Below are positions 35,263 to 48,920 of a stretch of DNA of 64,000 nucleotides, piece by piece. The stretch covers positions 2,238,874-2,302,873 of the forward strand of contig NZ_DS989915.1 in the NCBI RefSeq assembly GCF_000155615.1, read 5' to 3'. This stretch comes from Alcanivorax sp. DG881 (GTDB lineage Bacteria; Pseudomonadota; Gammaproteobacteria; Pseudomonadales; Alcanivoracaceae). Numbering within the stretch: the stretch's first letter is position 1; each line of letters begins with the position of its first letter. The position numbers and the translations under genes are program-made. The notes below the pieces were generated by a model, which worked only from the letters and a program-made list of their open reading frames with translations, was not told the origin of the DNA and searched no databases.

Positions 35263-35330
35263 ACATAACAGGTATTAGGGAGCCGGCTCGAATATCCAAT
35301 GAACGCGCCGGCTTCATATTACAGTTATCA
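35263..35330 (-). other. Second attC-like site, upstream of the cassette gene
   Basis: An imperfect palindrome from ACATAAC (35263-35269) to GTTATCA (35324-35330), with paired AGCCGGC / GCCGGCT around a loop. Read on minus, the core GTTATGT lies 17 bases before the GTG of the 130-aa gene. Core matches are weaker than in the other site, so a plain hairpin is possible. Confidence 0.4.
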
Positions 35331-35359
35331 AATTTGCATATCGCATGATAAAACCAGAA

Positions 35360-35412
35360 AAGTCAGCAGGTTACAAATCCCGCTGAGACCGCATTATTCA
35401 ACCTGTTGACTT
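35360..35412. repeat. 13-bp inverted repeat hairpin
   Basis: AAGTCAGCAGGTT (35360-35372) and AACCTGTTGACTT (35400-35412) pair with one mismatch around a 27-base loop. It lies in the AT-rich stretch between the cassette and glmS. It could be an insertion-element end or an old terminator. Confidence 0.4.
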
Positions 35413-35503
35413 CTTCTTTTCCCAAATCAATAACACAACCCTCAATATGAATTACTAACAGGAGAGTTTTGCTTTAGGTCAGCCGAAACAAGCAAGGATT
35501 GGA

Positions 35504-35531
35504 TATCGCGCCGCCAGCGACGCTCCTACGG
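35504..35531 (-). repeat. REP family 2, copy A
   Basis: 28 bp, identical to the copy at 51084-51111. On minus it reads CCGTAGGAGCGTCGCTGGCG and continues with GCGCGATA. The GTAGGAG head is followed by a CGTCGC/GCGGCG hairpin. Confidence 0.82.
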
Positions 35532-35561
35532 CAAGGTTATTGTTGCCAGCCAGGCACCCAT

Positions 35562-35585
35562 AAAAAAGCCCGGCAACGCCGGGCT
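35562..35585 (-). terminator. glmS terminator
   Basis: AGCCCGGC (35567-35574) and GCCGGGCT (35578-35585) pair around AAC. The minus-strand T-tract matches the A run at 35562-35567. Confidence 0.88.
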
Positions 35586-35650
35586 CGTTATTAATTATTC
35601 ACTGCCTTTATTCAACCGTCACCGACTTGGCCAGATTCCGCGGCTGATCC
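35580..35650 (-). other. Predicted attTn7 region (glmS 3' end)
   Basis: The conserved glmS C terminus ([17 protein letters not shown]) is the site that TnsD-type proteins read; Tn7-like elements would insert about 25 bp beyond the stop, near 35583. No Tn7 ends are seen, so the site appears empty. The cassette-like DNA starts about 250 bp further. Confidence 0.45.
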
Positions 35651-37437
35651 ACATCGGTCCCGCGCAGCACCGCCACATGATAGCTGAGCAACTGCAAAGG
35701 CACGGTATAGACGATCGGGGAGATGGTTTCCGGTATAGCCGGCATGTTCAGCACGTGGATACCTTCGCCTTCTTTTACGTGGGCGTTTTTGTCGGCGAAG
35801 ACATACAGTTCGCCGCCACGGGCACGCACTTCCTGCAGGTTGGATTTCAGCTTTTCCAGCAGTTCGTCATTCGGCGCCACGGAGACCACCGGCATTTCGC
35901 TGTCGACCAACGCCAGGGGACCATGCTTCAACTCACCCGCTGCATAGGCTTCGGCGTGAATGTAGGAAATTTCCTTTAGCTTGAGCGCCCCTTCCAGCGC
36001 CACCGGGAACTGTACGCCACGGCCCAGGAACAGGGCATGGTGTTTTTCCACGAAAGCTTCGGAAAGTTTTTCGATGGGCTTGTCCAGCGCGGCAGCCTGT
36101 TCAATCAGGTTGGGCAGCTGGCGTAACTCTTCCAGGATTTTTTCAATCTCGCTGTCAGCCAGACCTTTTTGCCGACCCAGTGCCAGCACCAGCATCAGCA
36201 ACCCAACCAGCTGGGTGGTAAATGCCTTGGTGGACGCGACACCGATTTCCGGGCCGGCCTTGGTGAGGAACACCAGCTCCGATTCGCGCACCAGGGAGGA
36301 GCTATCCACATTACACACCGCCAGACGGCCCACGTAGTTGGGTGACTGGGTGTCACGCAGGGCCGCCAGGGTGTCGGCGGTTTCGCCGCTTTGAGAAATG
36401 GTGACGAACAGGGTGCCTTCCGGCACCACGTGCTTGCGGTAGCGGAATTCACTGGCCACTTCCACCTGGCAGGGAATGCCGGCGATGTCTTCCAGCCAGT
36501 AACGGGCCACCATGCCGGCGTGATAGCTGGTGCCGCAGGCGACGATCTGCACGGTTTTTACCTTGTCGAAAATCGCCGGGGCTTTTTCGCCGAAGGCCTC
36601 GATCAGACTTGCCGGGTTGTCGATACGACCTTCCAGGGTTTTCTGGATTGCCGCCGGCTGCTCGAAGATTTCCTTCTGCATGTAGTGGCGGTATTCACCC
36701 TTTTCCGCATCTTCATGGGTGCCGTCGAACTCGTGGACTTCACGGGTTGCCGGATTGCCGGCCGCATCCACAATACGCACGCTGTCGGTGGTGATTTCTG
36801 CCTGGTCGCCTTCTTCAAGGAAGATAAAGCGGTTGGTCACTGGCAGCAGGGCCAGCTGATCCGATGCGATGTAGTTTTCGTCAATGCCCAGACCAATCAC
36901 CAGCGGGCTGCCAGAACGAACGGTGACCAGCTTGTGCGGTTCCGAGGCGTGAATGACGCCCAGTGCGTAAGCGCCATCCAGTTTTTTGGTGACCGCCTGC
37001 ACGGCGTCAAAGAGATTCAGGCCACTGTCCAGCGCCTGGTGTACCAGGTGGACGATGACTTCCGTATCGGTCTGGGATTCGAAGTGGTAGCCGCTGGCTT
37101 CCAGTTCGTCTTTCAGTTCCTGAAAGTTTTCGATGATACCGTTATGCACCAGCGCCAGATCACCACCGGACATGTGCGGATGGGCATTGGCTTCTGACGG
37201 CTTGCCATGGGTGGCCCAACGGGTATGAGCAATGCCGGTGAAGCCTTGCGTCTGTTCTTGCGTGGCAGCCTCTTCCAAACCGGCAACCTTGCCCTGACGA
37301 CGCACACGACTAATACCGCTATCATTCAACAGTGCCACACCGGCGCTGTCGTAACCCCGGTACTCGAGCCGTTTGAGCCCGGTGATCAAGATGTTTGTCA
37401 CGTTACGCTGGGCAATGGCCCCGACAATTCCACACAT
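35608..37437 (-). CDS. glmS: Glutamine-fructose-6-phosphate aminotransferase
   Basis: 609 aa, full length. Makes glucosamine-6-phosphate from fructose-6-phosphate and glutamine, the first step to UDP-GlcNAc. The N-terminal glutaminase starts with catalytic Cys2 (MCGIVGA) and has HTRWATHG; two SIS domains follow ([52 protein letters not shown]). Gene order with glmU directly upstream is usual in gammaproteobacteria. A hairpin with a T-run ends the unit. No glmS ribozyme is seen, as expected for this group. Confidence 0.98.
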   Translation of the reverse strand: MCGIVGAIAQRNVTNILITGLKRLEYRGYDSAGVALLNDSGISRVRRQGKVAGLEEAATQEQTQGFTGIAHTRWATHGKPSEANAHPHMSGGDLALVHNGIIENFQELKDELEASGYHFESQTDTEVIVHLVHQALDSGLNLFDAVQAVTKKLDGAYALGVIHASEPHKLVTVRSGSPLVIGLGIDENYIASDQLALLPVTNRFIFLEEGDQAEITTDSVRIVDAAGNPATREVHEFDGTHEDAEKGEYRHYMQKEIFEQPAAIQKTLEGRIDNPASLIEAFGEKAPAIFDKVKTVQIVACGTSYHAGMVARYWLEDIAGIPCQVEVASEFRYRKHVVPEGTLFVTISQSGETADTLAALRDTQSPNYVGRLAVCNVDSSSLVRESELVFLTKAGPEIGVASTKAFTTQLVGLLMLVLALGRQKGLADSEIEKILEELRQLPNLIEQAAALDKPIEKLSEAFVEKHHALFLGRGVQFPVALEGALKLKEISYIHAEAYAAGELKHGPLALVDSEMPVVSVAPNDELLEKLKSNLQEVRARGGELYVFADKNAHVKEGEGIHVLNMPAIPETISPIVYTVPLQLLSYHVAVLRGTDVDQPRNLAKSVTVE

Positions 37438-37462
37438 GCTTAATTTTCCCTAATTCTGTTTC

Positions 37463-37551
37463 TGATAGTGGATGTTCGGATGGTGATAACGCCTATCTCC
37501 ACCCTACAGATACCGTTGTAACGCGGGTTGCGCTGTCAACTCTCCACTATC
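37463..37551. repeat. Small palindromic intergenic element between glmU and glmS
   Basis: GATAGTGGA (37463-37471) and TCCACTATC (37542-37550) form the arms; the words repeat as TCAACT/CAACTGTCAACTT up to the glmU stop. A CGCGGG block lies inside, at about 37522. It resembles the larger elements but is shorter. Confidence 0.5.
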
Positions 37552-37556
37552 AACTG

Positions 37557-38915
37557 TCAACTTTTCTTCGTGGGGCGCTTCCAGTCGCTGACGTTGCGCT
37601 GTTGGCCACGAGCAACCGCAAGACCGTTGTCGTCCACATCCTTGGTGATGGTGCTGCCCGCCCCGACGGTGGCGTTTTGGCCGATGGTTACCGGGGCAAC
37701 CAGTGACGAATTGGAACCAATAAAGGCGCCGTCTTTCATCACTGTCTGGAATTTGTTGGCGCCATCGTAGTTGCAGGTAATCGTCCCCGCGCCCACGTTC
37801 ACTCCTTTACCAATCTGGCTGTCACCGATGTAGGTCAGGTGGTTCACCTTTGAGCCTTCGCCGATGTATGACTTTTTGGTTTCGACAAAGTTGCCTACCT
37901 TGGCGTTATCAGCCAGTTCCGTACCCGGCCGCAAGCGTGCATAAGGGCCCAGCTGGCAGTTTTCACCCACGATGGCACCGTCGATCAGGGTGTTGGCTTC
38001 TACCACCGTGCCGGCACCAATGTTGGCGTCGCGAAGAATGCAGTTGGGGCCGATGACCACGCCTTCTTCGATGGTCACGTCGCCTTCCAGGATCACATTG
38101 ACGTCGATGATGACATCGCTGGCGATCTGCACGCTGCCACGGATATCCAGGCGGGACGGGTCCAGCAGGGTGACGCCATCGCGCATCAGCACTTCTGCTT
38201 GAGCCTGTTGGAAAATGCGTTCCAGCCGAGACAGTTGCACCCGGTCATTTACGCCATCCACTTCCCAACCTTCGTTGGGCTGCAGGGTTTCCACGTTCAG
38301 GCCGGATTGTGACGCCATGGCAATCAGGTCGGTGAGATAGTATTCACCCTGGGCATTGTTGCTGGAAAGTTTTGGCAGGCTTTCTTCCAGAAAACGGCGA
38401 GAGCACGCCAGAATGCCGGTATTGATTTCCTGAATGCCCAGCTCGGCTTCGCTGGCATCTTTCTGTTCCACAATGCGCTGCACATTGTTCTGCCCATCAC
38501 GGACGATGCGGCCGTAGCCATTGGGATCGTTCAGGGTCAGCGTCATTAGCGCCAGGGTGTTGTCGTCCACGGAGGCGACAAAATCTTTCAGGGTTTCCGG
38601 GCGGATCAGGGGGACATCACCATACAACACCAGCACCATGTCTTCTTTCACATGAGGCATGGCCTGCGCGACCGCATGGCCGGTGCCGAGCTGTTCGGCC
38701 TGCTCTGCCCAGGCCTGTTCACCGGTGACGGTGGCTTTTACCTGCTCGCCACCATGGCCATACACAATGACGATATTGGCCGGGTTCAGCGACGCCGCTG
38801 CATCAACCACGTGCTGCACCATGGGCTTACCTGCCACTGCGTGGAGCACCTTGGGCAGGGCGCTTTTCATGCGCGTTCCCTTGCCCGCCGCCAGAATCAC
38901 TACTGCTAGACTCAT
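37557..38915 (-). CDS. glmU: Bifunctional GlcNAc-1-P uridyltransferase / GlcN-1-P acetyltransferase
   Basis: 452 aa. Makes UDP-GlcNAc in two steps. The N-terminal pyrophosphorylase has LAAGKGTRMKSALPKVLHA, VLYGDVPLI and the metal Asp. The C-terminal left-handed beta helix shows many hexapeptide turns (IGPNCILRDANIGAGTVVEA) and the acetyl-CoA region GAFIGSNSSLVAPVTIG. The ATG at 38915 (MSLAVVILAAGKG) has AGGACAGGG upstream; the frame is open to 39008 without support. It lies between atpC and glmS on the same strand. Confidence 0.97.
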   Translation of the reverse strand: MSLAVVILAAGKGTRMKSALPKVLHAVAGKPMVQHVVDAAASLNPANIVIVYGHGGEQVKATVTGEQAWAEQAEQLGTGHAVAQAMPHVKEDMVLVLYGDVPLIRPETLKDFVASVDDNTLALMTLTLNDPNGYGRIVRDGQNNVQRIVEQKDASEAELGIQEINTGILACSRRFLEESLPKLSSNNAQGEYYLTDLIAMASQSGLNVETLQPNEGWEVDGVNDRVQLSRLERIFQQAQAEVLMRDGVTLLDPSRLDIRGSVQIASDVIIDVNVILEGDVTIEEGVVIGPNCILRDANIGAGTVVEANTLIDGAIVGENCQLGPYARLRPGTELADNAKVGNFVETKKSYIGEGSKVNHLTYIGDSQIGKGVNVGAGTITCNYDGANKFQTVMKDGAFIGSNSSLVAPVTIGQNATVGAGSTITKDVDDNGLAVARGQQRNVSDWKRPTKKS

Positions 38916-39025
38916 ACCCTGTCCTTGTCTTTTTGCTTGCGCCAGTGCCTTGTTATACCACCGCGTCACTTCAGTTTCTGTACTTGTACCCTGTTTTATC
39001 CAGGCCATCTCACAATGACAGAAAC

Positions 39026-39050
39026 AAAAAAGGGTAGCACTTGGCTACCC
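39026..39050 (-). terminator. Terminator after atpC
   Basis: GGGTAGC (39032-39038) and GCTACCC (39044-39050) pair; the minus-strand T-tract matches six A at 39026-39031. This separates the atp operon from glmU. Confidence 0.82.
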
Positions 39051-39080
39051 CCTTCTGTGTTGAAGAATTGCAAAAGATGC

Positions 39081-39503
39081 TTACCGCGTCTTTTTCTTCA
39101 ACTGTTCGATGGCACGCAGCTGTGCAACGGCTTCTGCCAGAGTGGCGGCGGCACGGGAGTAATCCATTTCGGAACTCTTGCCTTCCAGCGCTTCTTTGGC
39201 ACGGGCCTTGGCACGCTCTGCTTCAGCGGCGTCCATGTTTTCAGCGCGCTCTGCGGTATCCGCCAGTACGGTGACCAGCTTGGGCTGCACTTCCAGGAAG
39301 CCGCCGGATACGTAGAACACTTCTTCTTCACCATTCTGCTTCTTCACCCGTACCGGGCCCGGCTTGAGCCGGGTCAGCAGCGGGGCGTGGCCAGGCATGA
39401 TACCGAGGTCACCTTCCACACCGGAAGCTACCACGATTTCAACCAGGCCGGAGAACAGCTGGCGTTCTGCACTTACAATGTCGCAATGCACGGTCATCGC
39501 CAT
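39081..39503 (-). CDS. atpC: ATP synthase epsilon subunit
   Basis: 140 aa. F1 central-stalk subunit. The N-terminal beta domain has [15 protein letters not shown] and [19 protein letters not shown]; the C-terminal helical pair follows ([16 protein letters not shown]). Last gene of the atp operon, 22 bp after atpD, followed by an intrinsic terminator. Length is typical. Confidence 0.97.
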   Translation of the reverse strand: MAMTVHCDIVSAERQLFSGLVEIVVASGVEGDLGIMPGHAPLLTRLKPGPVRVKKQNGEEEVFYVSGGFLEVQPKLVTVLADTAERAENMDAAEAERAKARAKEALEGKSSEMDYSRAAATLAEAVAQLRAIEQLKKKTR

Positions 39504-39525
39504 TTGCTTGTCTCCCGGGTGCAGG

Positions 39526-40920
<1,395 letters not shown>

Positions 40921-40957
40921 TTAACTTGCGTTTTTGCCGCGTTAATCTGCTTGACGA

Positions 40958-41818
40958 TTAAACCGCAGCAGCACCACCAACGATTTCGGAGATTTCCTGC
41001 GTAATAGCAGCCTGGCGTGCTTTGTTGTACACCAATTGCAGATCACGAATGATGTCACCGGCGTTATCGCTGGCGGCCTTCATGGCGATCATACGTGCTG
41101 CCTGCTCACAGGCATTGTTTTCAACCACACCCTGATACACCTGAGACTCAATGAACCGCACCAGCAGTTCGTCGAGCAGCTCTTTCGGGGCTGGCTCGTA
41201 AATGTAGTCCCAGTGGCGCTTGAGCTCTTCATCACTACCCGCTTCCAGCGGCAGCAACTGAATGTTCTTGGGCGACTGGGTCATGGTGTTCACGAATTCG
41301 TTGTACACGATGTACAAACGGTCGATCGCACCGCTTTCGTAGGCATCCAGCATCACCTTGATGGAACCGATCAGGTCATTCAGGTGCGGGGTATCCCCCA
41401 GGCCTGTGACATTCGCTTCCACGTTGCCGCCAACGCTCTTGAAGAAAGACATGCCCTTGGAACCGACTACGCAGTAGCTGGCCTTGACACCTTTTTCTTG
41501 CCATTCCTTCGCGCTTTTGACGACATTCTTGAGCAGGTTGACGTTGAGGCCACCGCAGAGGCCCCGGTCGGAGCTCACTACGATGTAGCCAACGTTCTTC
41601 ACTTCCCGCTCTTGCAGGTAAACGTGCCGGTATTCCAGATCGGCGTTAGCCAAGTGAGCAACCACCTGACGCATACGGCTGGCGTACGGCTTGCTTGCCG
41701 ACATACGCTCTTGCGCCTTACGCATCTTGGAGGCTGCTACCATTTCCATTGCACGAGTAATTTTCTTCGTGCTCTGGACGCTGGCAATCTTGCCTTTGAT
41801 CTCTTTACCGCTGGCCAT
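40958..41818 (-). CDS. atpG: ATP synthase gamma subunit
   Basis: 286 aa rotor shaft of F1. N-terminal coiled-coil helix [20 protein letters not shown] and the C-terminal helix with [19 protein letters not shown], the conserved signature. Sits between atpA (23 bp) and atpD in the usual order. Confidence 0.98.
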   Translation of the reverse strand: MASGKEIKGKIASVQSTKKITRAMEMVAASKMRKAQERMSASKPYASRMRQVVAHLANADLEYRHVYLQEREVKNVGYIVVSSDRGLCGGLNVNLLKNVVKSAKEWQEKGVKASYCVVGSKGMSFFKSVGGNVEANVTGLGDTPHLNDLIGSIKVMLDAYESGAIDRLYIVYNEFVNTMTQSPKNIQLLPLEAGSDEELKRHWDYIYEPAPKELLDELLVRFIESQVYQGVVENNACEQAARMIAMKAASDNAGDIIRDLQLVYNKARQAAITQEISEIVGGAAAV

Positions 41819-41841
41819 AGGAACGTTCCTTTATCAGCGAA

Positions 41842-43386
<1,545 letters not shown>

Positions 43387-43402
43387 CTCTAATCCCTCAA
43401 AC

Positions 43403-43939
43403 TCAAGAGTTCAGTTGCTCTGCCAGACGGTTAAGTCGGCCGCGCACACTGCCATCAATTACGGTATCGCCGGCTCGCACCAGCACGCCCCCAATCAGGG
43501 ATTGGTCGACGGAAGTCGTGACATTCACTTCCGTTCCAAGGCGTTTCTTAAGCGCTGCTACCAGCTTGTCGGTAGCGGCATCGTCCAACTCGAATGCAGA
43601 GATCATCTCCACATCGGTGAACTGCTGCTGTTCGGCCAGAAGCTCGTGGAACAGTTGCAGGATGATCGGCAAAAGCGGCAGACGCTTGTTTTGCGTCAGT
43701 TGCGCAACGAAGTTGCGCACGCTTTCGTCCAGCTCATCACCACAGACTTCTGCAAAGGCAGAAGCCTTGGTGGCGTCATCCAGTTCCGGCTGGTCAAGGT
43801 AGGCACGCATGGAGGCATCACCTGCCACTGCTGCTGCCAGGCCCAGCATCTTCTCCCACTGCTCCAGGGCATCGTGTTCTTTTGCAAACACAAATGCGGC
43901 CTTGGCGTAGGGGCGTGCGATGGTGGTCAGTTCAGCCAT
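43403..43939 (-). CDS. atpH: ATP synthase delta subunit
   Basis: 178 aa. Links F1 to the b-subunit stator. N-terminal [15 protein letters not shown] is the family signature, and the C-terminal [21 protein letters not shown] is conserved. Overall length matches E. coli AtpH (177 aa). 15 bp after atpF. Confidence 0.97.
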   Translation of the reverse strand: MAELTTIARPYAKAAFVFAKEHDALEQWEKMLGLAAAVAGDASMRAYLDQPELDDATKASAFAEVCGDELDESVRNFVAQLTQNKRLPLLPIILQLFHELLAEQQQFTDVEMISAFELDDAATDKLVAALKKRLGTEVNVTTSVDQSLIGGVLVRAGDTVIDGSVRGRLNRLAEQLNS

Positions 43940-43954
43940 GGGTTACCCGTATTC

Positions 43955-44425
43955 TCAGAGTTCAGCCGCCAGCTGCTCAAGCAACTGCGTGTGTGCGTCC
44001 TGGTTTACTTCGTTGCCCAGTACCTTTTCGGCACCGCTCAACGCCAGTACAGCCACTTCTTTACGCAATTGCTCGCGAGCCTGATTAACCTCTTGGTCAA
44101 TCTCAGACTGGGCCTTGGCAATCAGACGCTCACCTTCGGTGCGCGCTGCATCTTTTGCCTCTTCCACAATCTGATTAGCCCGGCGATTGGCCTGATCAAT
44201 AATTTCGGCCGCCTTCTCTTTAGATTCTTTGAGATTGGCGGTCGCCTTTTCCTGCGCCAGCTCCAGATCACGCTCTGCCCGATCCGCGGCACTCAGGCCT
44301 TCGGCAATCTTCTGCTTACGCTCATCCAGCGCCCGTGAAATCGGGGGCCAAACGAACTTCATGCAGAAGAACACAAACAGGGCAAACCAAATGGCCTGGC
44401 CAATTAGTGTCGCATTAATATTCAT
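43955..44425 (-). CDS. atpF: ATP synthase b subunit
   Basis: 156 aa stator subunit, same length as in E. coli. One N-terminal transmembrane helix ([20 protein letters not shown]) is followed by a long charged coiled coil ([20 protein letters not shown]). 65 bp after atpE. Confidence 0.97.
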   Translation of the reverse strand: MNINATLIGQAIWFALFVFFCMKFVWPPISRALDERKQKIAEGLSAADRAERDLELAQEKATANLKESKEKAAEIIDQANRRANQIVEEAKDAARTEGERLIAKAQSEIDQEVNQAREQLRKEVAVLALSGAEKVLGNEVNQDAHTQLLEQLAAEL

Positions 44426-44490
44426 GCCAACACCTCAATCCGCGTTGCTTTAGATTTCCCTAAATCGGGGCTTAAACGTTAAAGCGCGAT

Positions 44491-44742
<252 letters not shown>

Positions 44743-44768
44743 TTAATTAAAAACCGGTTTAAAAAATC

Positions 44769-45695
<927 letters not shown>

Positions 45696-46121
45696 TCAGT
45701 CGTTTTGCCCGTCTTGCCCTGCTGTGCGTCCGTCGAGACGCGCGACCTGAATCCAGCCCACGACCTGGGCGATCAGGAAGCCTAACAGCAGAACCATTGC
45801 ACTTTTCATTTCCCGCGCTTCAGGGACCTTGGAGAATGTCAGCCAGAACAGCAACAACATGATTGCGATCTTGCCCATCTCGGCCCGCATCGCTGCGGTG
45901 GCCATGCGTTTTGGCGCACGGTTGCCCGGGTGCATCCATATCTGGAAACCGCCCCAGGCATAAGCGATCAGGCTGATAGTGCCGCCCCAGGCAGCCACCA
46001 GACCGGCGAATACGCCAGCCAACCCGGTTACCAGCAGCCCAAACGCCACAATAGTGGTTAGCTGAGCGCGCATTAAACCCCAGAACAGAGCTCTGTCGGG
46101 CTGAAATTCGTTGCTGGTCAC
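45696..46121 (-). CDS. atpI: ATP synthase subunit I
   Basis: 141 aa membrane protein with four hydrophobic helices (TTIVAFGLLVTGLAGVFAGL; GGTISLIAYAWGGFQIW; IAIMLLLFWLTF; MVLLLGFLIAQVVGWIQ). It helps assemble the c-ring and is the first gene of the operon. The GTG at 46121 was chosen because AAGAGG precedes it at good spacing; an ATG at 46157 (12 residues longer) has no ribosome site. 15 bp before atpB. Confidence 0.88.
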   Translation of the reverse strand: MTSNEFQPDRALFWGLMRAQLTTIVAFGLLVTGLAGVFAGLVAAWGGTISLIAYAWGGFQIWMHPGNRAPKRMATAAMRAEMGKIAIMLLLFWLTFSKVPEAREMKSAMVLLLGFLIAQVVGWIQVARLDGRTAGQDGQND

Positions 46122-46200
46122 CGTGAGCCTCTTGGCTGATGCAAAGTGATGCCACATCAGGCGCTAAGGTCTCGGGCACCCCTGATCTTTAGCGCGGCGA

Positions 46201-46229
46201 AGTATATGGAGTTGGCACGCAAGAGGCAA
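46201..46229 (-). promoter_or_regulatory. Sigma70-type promoter of the atp operon
   Basis: On minus: -35 TTGCCT (46224-46229), 17-bp spacer, -10 TATACT (46201-46206). This puts the transcript start near 46194 and leaves a leader of about 70 bases before the GTG of atpI. The rest of the gap up to 46514 holds no gene I can support. Confidence 0.65.
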
Positions 46230-46513
46230 CCGCCGTACGCGGATTGTTGGTCAAACTTCGCGCATCAGGAACGACTTTTCGCAACAGGATGTGCACAAAA
46301 CAAGAATGAACCTGATTCAGTAAAAAGAATGCCCAAATACGTGTTTTTTGTATACCTGCGTGATGAGGCAATGACGCCTGAGCCACAGGCCTCACGGACA
46401 GAACAACGCCAGATTGTCTGGTCGCCAACGAACCGGCACCGCGACAATGACTCTGCAGCCTGCACGGGGAAACAGCTTGTTGCAATCTTCCCGCCGCAGG
46501 CAGCGTCATTCGA

Positions 46514-47428
46514 TTATTTGATATGCGCCAGAATACCGTCCAGCTCGTCCAGGTTGTTGTAGCTGATCACCAGCTTGCCCTTCTTGCCTTGCTGCTGGAT
46601 CTGCACCGGTGCCCCGAGGCGATCCGACAGGTCGCTGATCAACGCCTTCACGTTGGGATCTTCCTTTGGCGCCGCTGGTTTGGCCGGTTTCGCTTTCTCG
46701 AAATCCCGGACCAGCTCTTCGGTCTGGCGCACCGACAGCCCCTTGGCGACCACGGTGCGAGCGGCTTCGATCTGCTTGTTGCCCGTCAGGGCCAGCAGCG
46801 CACGGGCATGGCCCATTTCCAGATCGCCGTGCTCAAGCAGCTTTTTGACGTCGGATTCCAGGCTCATCAGACGCAGCAGGTTGGTGACCATGGCGCGGGA
46901 TTTGCCCACCGCATCCGCCACCTGCTGGTGGGTAAGACCAAACTCTTCTTTCAGGCGACCCAGCGCGATGGCCTCTTCCATGGGATTGAGGTTTTCCCGC
47001 TGGATATTCTCGATCAACGCCATGGCGATGGCGGCTTCGTCAGGCACCTCGCGGATCACCGCCGGAATGGTATCCAGCTCGGCCATCTGCGCGGCGCGCC
47101 AGCGGCGCTCACCGGCAATGATCTCGTAACGCTTGTCACCCAGAGGGCGCACCACGATGGGCTGCATGACGCCCTGGGCGCGGATGGACTCGGCCAGCTC
47201 TTCCAGCGCATCCGGGGACATGTCCCGGCGTGGCTGGTAGCGGCCCCGCTCCATGCACTCCACCGGCAGGTGGCGCAATTCGCCATCGCGGGGACGCTGA
47301 TCGGGCTCCCCCGTGGCCTCACCCTCGTTCTGCAGACTCACTTCTTCCTGGTGCCGCTGATAGGACTCATTGCTGCTAAGCAGGGCATCCAGGCCCTTGC
47401 TGAGACCGCGTTTACGCTTTGCCGCCAT
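46514..47428 (-). CDS. parB: Chromosome partitioning protein ParB
   Basis: 304 aa. Centromere-binding CTPase clamp. N-terminal KRGLSKGLDALL is the family opening; the CTPase core has GRYQPRRDM and GERRWRAAQMA; the HTH has EEFGLTHQQVADAVGKSRAM; the C-terminal dimer domain ends with YNNLDELDGILAHIK. The ATG at 47428 has AAGGAA upstream; the frame is open to 47524, into parA. No parS site was seen in the window. Confidence 0.97.
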   Translation of the reverse strand: MAAKRKRGLSKGLDALLSSNESYQRHQEEVSLQNEGEATGEPDQRPRDGELRHLPVECMERGRYQPRRDMSPDALEELAESIRAQGVMQPIVVRPLGDKRYEIIAGERRWRAAQMAELDTIPAVIREVPDEAAIAMALIENIQRENLNPMEEAIALGRLKEEFGLTHQQVADAVGKSRAMVTNLLRLMSLESDVKKLLEHGDLEMGHARALLALTGNKQIEAARTVVAKGLSVRQTEELVRDFEKAKPAKPAAPKEDPNVKALISDLSDRLGAPVQIQQQGKKGKLVISYNNLDELDGILAHIK

Positions 47429-47441
47429 GATGTTTCGTTCC

Positions 47442-48239
47442 TTATGAAGCTGCTGCAGGCTGGGCCTTGAGCGCCTGCTCACGACGCAGAATCTCACCGG
47501 CCAATGCCAGATAGCTGACCGCACCGCGGGATTTCGGATCGTAGGTGATCACCGGCGCACCGTGGCTGGGCGCTTCCGCCAGCCGCACGTTGCGCGGGAT
47601 AATGGTCCGGTAAACCTTGTCGCCGAAGTGGCTGATCAGCTGGTTGGACACATCGTTGGACAGGCTGTTGCGCGGGTCATACATGGTGCGCAGCAGGCCG
47701 CCAATGTGCAGCTTCGGATTCAGCACCGTGCGGATTTTCTCGATGGTGTTCATCAGCGCGGTGAGGCCTTCCAGCGCGTAGTACTCACACTGGATCGGCA
47801 CAATCACGGAGTCCGCCGCCGTCAGCGCATTCACGGTGAGCATGTTCAGGGACGGCGGGCAATCAATGAGGATGTAATCGTACTGGTCCCGGATACGTGC
47901 CAGCGCATTGCGCAGGCGAAATTCCTTGGCGCTCATGTCCAGCAACTGCACTTCCGCGGCAGTCAGGTCGCCATTGGCCGCGATCAGGTCAAACCCGGAA
48001 TCTTCCGGCGTGCCTGTTACCGCCTGCTCGATGGCCACGTCATCGCACAGCACATCGTAAATGGTGTAGTCGGTTTCAAACTTGTCCACCCCGGACCCGG
48101 TGGTGGCGTTGCCCTGGGGATCGATGTCCACGAGCATCACCTTTTTGCGGGTGGCCGCCAGCGACGCCGCCAGGTTGACACTACTGGTGGTCTTGCCCAC
48201 GCCGCCTTTCTGATTGGCTACGGCAAATACGGTGGTCAC
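47442..48239 (-). CDS. parA: Chromosome partitioning ATPase ParA
   Basis: 265 aa. Deviant Walker A KGGVGKTT in ANQKGGVGKTTSSVNLA, Walker A' DIDPQGNAT, and Walker B region YILIDCPPSLNML. Works with ParB in origin segregation. 13 bp before parB and 66 bp after rsmG; the rsmG-parA gap has CCTGACGCCTG-type short repeats. Confidence 0.97.
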   Translation of the reverse strand: MTTVFAVANQKGGVGKTTSSVNLAASLAATRKKVMLVDIDPQGNATTGSGVDKFETDYTIYDVLCDDVAIEQAVTGTPEDSGFDLIAANGDLTAAEVQLLDMSAKEFRLRNALARIRDQYDYILIDCPPSLNMLTVNALTAADSVIVPIQCEYYALEGLTALMNTIEKIRTVLNPKLHIGGLLRTMYDPRNSLSNDVSNQLISHFGDKVYRTIIPRNVRLAEAPSHGAPVITYDPKSRGAVSYLALAGEILRREQALKAQPAAAS

Positions 48240-48305
48240 TGCGTTCTCCTTGATTTTACGCCTGACGCCTGGGGCCGAATGCCTGACGCGGCACCCCGCT
48301 CGACA

Positions 48306-48920
48306 TCAGGCCTTGTTCACTACCACCAGGGTGCGGGGCTCATCCAGTCCCGGCACGGTCAGGGTGTGATGGCGCCCTTGCCACTGCGTCGGCAGGGTGG
48401 CCAGTTCTTCTTCCGTGCTGGCCGCTTTCATGGCCAGCAAACGGGTATTGTCAGTCATTATGGGCGTCATCAACGCCAACATGTCCGACAAGGAAGCAAA
48501 AGCGCGACAAATAATCTGCGATGGGGCTTTACGGTACTGTTCCACGCGACCGTGCACAACCTCCACGTTATCCAGCCCCAGCTCCCGGCGGGCCTGGCGC
48601 ACAAAACGGGTTTTCTTGCCGTTGGAGTCCAGCAGCACGAATGCCTGCTGGGGGCGGGCCACCGCCAGAATAATGCCAGGAATACCAGCGCCGGTGCCCA
48701 CATCCAGGGTGTCGCCCTCACCCAGATGAGGCAGGACCGCCAGGGAATCGAGCAGGTGGCGGGTAACCATCTCCTGCGGATCGCGAATGGCGGTGAGGTT
48801 GTAGGCCTGGTTCCATTTAACCAGCAGGTCCACATAGGCCAGCAACAGGCGCGACTGGTCGTCACTCAGGGTAAGGCCCAGGGTATCGATGCCCCCGGCC
48901 AGGGTGTCAGAGAGACTCAT
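48306..48920 (-). CDS. rsmG: 16S rRNA (guanine527-N7)-methyltransferase
   Basis: 204 aa. SAM-binding motif [17 protein letters not shown], the family's [20 protein letters not shown], and ICRAFASL. Also called gidB. Its ATG overlaps the mnmG stop by four bases (ATGA), so the two are translationally coupled. Confidence 0.97.
   Translation of the reverse strand: MSLSDTLAGGIDTLGLTLSDDQSRLLLAYVDLLVKWNQAYNLTAIRDPQEMVTRHLLDSLAVLPHLGEGDTLDVGTGAGIPGIILAVARPQQAFVLLDSNGKKTRFVRQARRELGLDNVEVVHGRVEQYRKAPSQIICRAFASLSDMLALMTPIMTDNTRLLAMKAASTEEELATLPTQWQGRHHTLTVPGLDEPRTLVVVNKA

Noticed and set aside
35460..35607. A Tn7-like transposon at glmS
   Set aside because: No tns genes and no Tn7-type end repeats are present; only the attachment site and unrelated cassette-like DNA.
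35608..37437. glmS ribozyme in the glmS leader
   Set aside because: The 120-bp glmU-glmS gap holds only a short palindromic element; the ribozyme is a feature of Gram-positive bacteria.
46514..48239. parS centromere sites near parAB
   Set aside because: No TGTTTCACGTGAAACA-like 16-mer was found by eye here or elsewhere in the window.
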